This document shows positions 62,248 through 64,000 of a stretch of 64,000 nt of DNA, piece by piece (position 1 is the stretch's first letter; every line of letters starts with the position of its first letter). The stretch covers positions 1-64,000 of the forward strand of contig JAFZWM010000044.1 in NCBI GenBank assembly GCA_017617315.1. Direction: 5' to 3'. Under the pieces are notes generated by a model, which did not search any database, was not told where the DNA came from, and worked only from the letters and a program-made list of their open reading frames with translations. A program made the translations under genes and the position numbers. Source of the stretch: Bacteroidaceae bacterium. Its GTDB lineage: Bacteria; Bacteroidota; Bacteroidia; Bacteroidales; Bacteroidaceae.

Positions 62248-63369
62248 ATGAAACGTAATATATTAAACCGCATATTTGCTGCCGTGGCGGTGTCGTGCTG
62301 CATGTTTTCATCGGCAAATGCTCAGACGCAGACTTCTTTCACAATGGCAACGCTCAATGTCGATGGTCTGCCGGGACAGGTCCTGTTCTTCAATGTTAAT
62401 CAGGACGGACCAAAGTCGGGCGGAAGCGAACTCATAAGCGAATATATTGCCTCAAAGGGATGCGACATATTCTGCTTGCAGGAGGATTTCAACTACCATC
62501 AGGAGATTTTGTCGCGCCTCTTTGCCGACTATGAGCACGACGAGTGGTCGGGCGGCATAATACTCGAGGACGAGAAGATTGACTATGACCATCTTCAGGA
62601 CATTAAGTTCGAGTGCGACGGCCTGAACATGGTATGGAAAAAGGGCATACAGACAACGAATTACGAGCGGAAGGCTTGGAATAAGAGCTTTGGCAAGTTC
62701 AGCCACGAATTTGACGAAATGATTACGAAGGGTTTCAGAAGGCACGAACTAACGTTGGGCGACGGAAGTGAGATTGTTGTCTATAACATGCACATGGATG
62801 CAAGCTCGCAACGTGATGAGGCTGAGATGAACGACGGCGAAGACCGTGAGGCACGTCTGTCGCAATGGATTCAGCTGCGAGAGGACATTCTTGGGCACCT
62901 CGACTGCCGGCCAGTCATTATTGCCGGCGACATGAACAGCCTGTATCATCGTGATGACGTGAAGACCGCCTTCATAGATGCCATAGCAGCCACAGGAAAG
63001 GCAACGGTTGGCGATGCTTGGATTGAGAAATGCAACGGCGGAACATATCCGTTATTTTCGGGAGAGGCTTTGGAAGGCGAACTTCTCGACAAGATTCTCT
63101 ACATAAATCCAACCGGCGGAAATAGCGTTGTGCCAACCAGCGTTTCGGTTGACAAAGAGGGATATACCGTTGACGGCACTCCGCTTGGCGACCACTATCC
63201 GCTGTTCGCAACTTTCGAGTTCAAGGGCAGAAAGACGTCAGGCATGAATAGGCAGAATATTGACGGCAAGCCTTCTGAAATATATGATTTGCGAGGCATA
63301 CGCCAAGATAGCGAGAATCTGCAAAAGGGAATATACATCATAAACGGCAACATTCAATTTGTAAAATAA
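62248..63369 (+). CDS. secreted endonuclease/exonuclease/phosphatase-fold hydrolase
   Basis: 373 residues; signal peptide ending near ANAQT. EEP-superfamily blocks: TLNVDGLP, FCLQED (metal-binding Glu), VYNMHMDA (His), IIAGDMNS (Asp, Asn) and LGDHYPL (catalytic Asp-His). The family includes DNases, sphingomyelinases and inositol-phosphate phosphatases; with export, a secreted nuclease or lipid phosphodiesterase is most likely. The C-terminus (IYDLRGIR, KGIYIINGN) is a Por/T9SS-like tail. Six bases before the PreA-like gene. Confidence 0.85.
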   Translation: MKRNILNRIFAAVAVSCCMFSSANAQTQTSFTMATLNVDGLPGQVLFFNVNQDGPKSGGSELISEYIASKGCDIFCLQEDFNYHQEILSRLFADYEHDEWSGGIILEDEKIDYDHLQDIKFECDGLNMVWKKGIQTTNYERKAWNKSFGKFSHEFDEMITKGFRRHELTLGDGSEIVVYNMHMDASSQRDEAEMNDGEDREARLSQWIQLREDILGHLDCRPVIIAGDMNSLYHRDDVKTAFIDAIAATGKATVGDAWIEKCNGGTYPLFSGEALEGELLDKILYINPTGGNSVVPTSVSVDKEGYTVDGTPLGDHYPLFATFEFKGRKTSGMNRQNIDGKPSEIYDLRGIRQDSENLQKGIYIINGNIQFVK

Positions 63370-63375
63370 AGAACC

Positions 63376-64000
63376 ATGAACAAGATGATACATATTGCAG
63401 AAGAGGCGGCCCGCTGCCTGATCTGCGCCGATGCTCCGTGCAGCAAGGTCTGCCATGGCGGCGACCCTGCCCGTGCCATAAGAGCCGTACGATTTGACAA
63501 TGCCGAACTGGCTGGCCGATGGATTGCCGACTGTTCAGACGATGAACTTGAAAAGGCTGAACAGTCGTGCATCCATTACGACCGCCCTATACGCATCCGC
63601 GAGTTGGCTCGTGCCTTGCCAAAGGCCGAAACAACGGCAGACGAGGCTCTTCCTTCGCTTGCCATAGACTTTTGCGGATTGCGTTGCGAGAATCCGTTCT
63701 TCCTTGCGTCGTCGGCAATATGCACAAATTACGACATGGTGGCGCGCGCCTTCGACATGGGGTGGGCAGGTGTGTTCTACAAGACCATCTGCCTCGACGA
63801 TATTCACGAGGTCTCGCCGCGCTTCGATGCCGTTGGCGAGCATGGGCAGGGCGATTTCTTCGGCTTCAGAAACATGGAACAACTGTCTGAAAATCCGGCA
63901 GATGTGGATTTCGACATTCTTCATAGGCTAAAACAGAACTATCCGAAGAAGATTGTCGTGGCAAGCATAATGGGACGAACCGAGGAGGAATGGATTGAGT
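63376..64000 (+). CDS. preA: dihydropyrimidine dehydrogenase subunit PreA-like (3' partial)
   Basis: 208 codons from ATG 63376 to the window end, still open. Starts with a Cys-rich segment ARCLICADAPCSKVCHGGDP (residues 11-30) and a fourth group near CSDDE/EQSC, like the N-terminal 4Fe-4S domain of DPYD and PreT. Then the dihydroorotate-dehydrogenase-like FMN barrel begins: FCGLRCENPFFLASSA, YDMVARAFDMGWAGVFYKTI, KKIVVASIMGRTEEEW. Reduces uracil or thymine with NAD(P)H, with a PreT partner expected nearby. The C-terminal half, including the usual ferredoxin part, lies outside the window. Confidence 0.82.
   Translation, partial: MNKMIHIAEEAARCLICADAPCSKVCHGGDPARAIRAVRFDNAELAGRWIADCSDDELEKAEQSCIHYDRPIRIRELARALPKAETTADEALPSLAIDFCGLRCENPFFLASSAICTNYDMVARAFDMGWAGVFYKTICLDDIHEVSPRFDAVGEHGQGDFFGFRNMEQLSENPADVDFDILHRLKQNYPKKIVVASIMGRTEEEWIE

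Overview
The window reads as chromosomal DNA of a Bacteroidales bacterium, most likely Prevotella or a close relative. The evidence is the promoter style (TTTG, about 20 bp, TAnnTTTG), many lipoproteins and secreted proteins with Por/T9SS-like C-terminal tails, BspA-like DUF285 repeat proteins, a membrane propeller/AraC regulator, PPi-dependent phosphofructokinase and a 2-keto-3-deoxygluconate pathway. Intergenic gaps are often filled with TTGAAAATTGA / TTCATAATTCA low-complexity repeats.

Layout: 1-4173, three tandem BspA-like surface proteins (first one cut by the window edge); 4258-7341, an MBL-fold hydrolase, a duplicated-domain lipoprotein and a GYF_2 membrane protein; 7528-15733, a housekeeping run ileS, TraR/DksA-like, lspA, DUF4296 lipoprotein, membrane propeller/AraC regulator; 16022-17314, NhaC antiporter. 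From 17657 to 28153 lies a BspA-like LRR gene on the minus strand, broken into three pieces by an 8.4-kb block (about 18167-26594) and an IS4-family element (26793-28114, 9-bp target duplication). Removing both restores an in-frame gene of about 245 codons. The 8.4-kb block carries five same-strand, nearly touching genes: an AAA ATPase, a RloB/TOPRIM-like protein, an unknown mostly helical protein, a 1125-residue SIR2 protein and a HEXXH metallopeptidase-like protein. This looks like a composite anti-phage island; the SIR2 plus HEXXH pair is the best candidate for an undescribed system.

28315-32962 is a hexuronate catabolism divergon (lacI-uxaA facing kdgK-eda): altronate to KDG, KDG to KDPG, then cleavage. 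33053-38389 is a sensor/regulator unit: a double sensor protein with kinase elements divided between its halves, a response regulator and a membrane protein. 38705-47934 holds minus-strand lipoproteins (CapA-like, DUF3160, GH43 and others) and an AraC regulator, separated by repeat-rich gaps. 48141-50416 are two secreted proteins, the second a beta-helix-like one. 50580-51865 is an unknown two-gene unit. A tRNA-Pro(CGG) lies at 52621.

52809-58238 holds minus-strand envelope genes (secreted CTD protein, membrane protein, amidase/golvesin-like protein, acyltransferase, small conserved protein). 58429-64000 holds pfp, a membrane-anchored GH25 lysozyme, prmA (convergent), a secreted endonuclease/exonuclease/phosphatase-fold protein, and the start of a PreA-like dihydropyrimidine dehydrogenase subunit cut by the window edge.

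Functions are assigned by reading motifs and recalled family resemblance; no database search was run.
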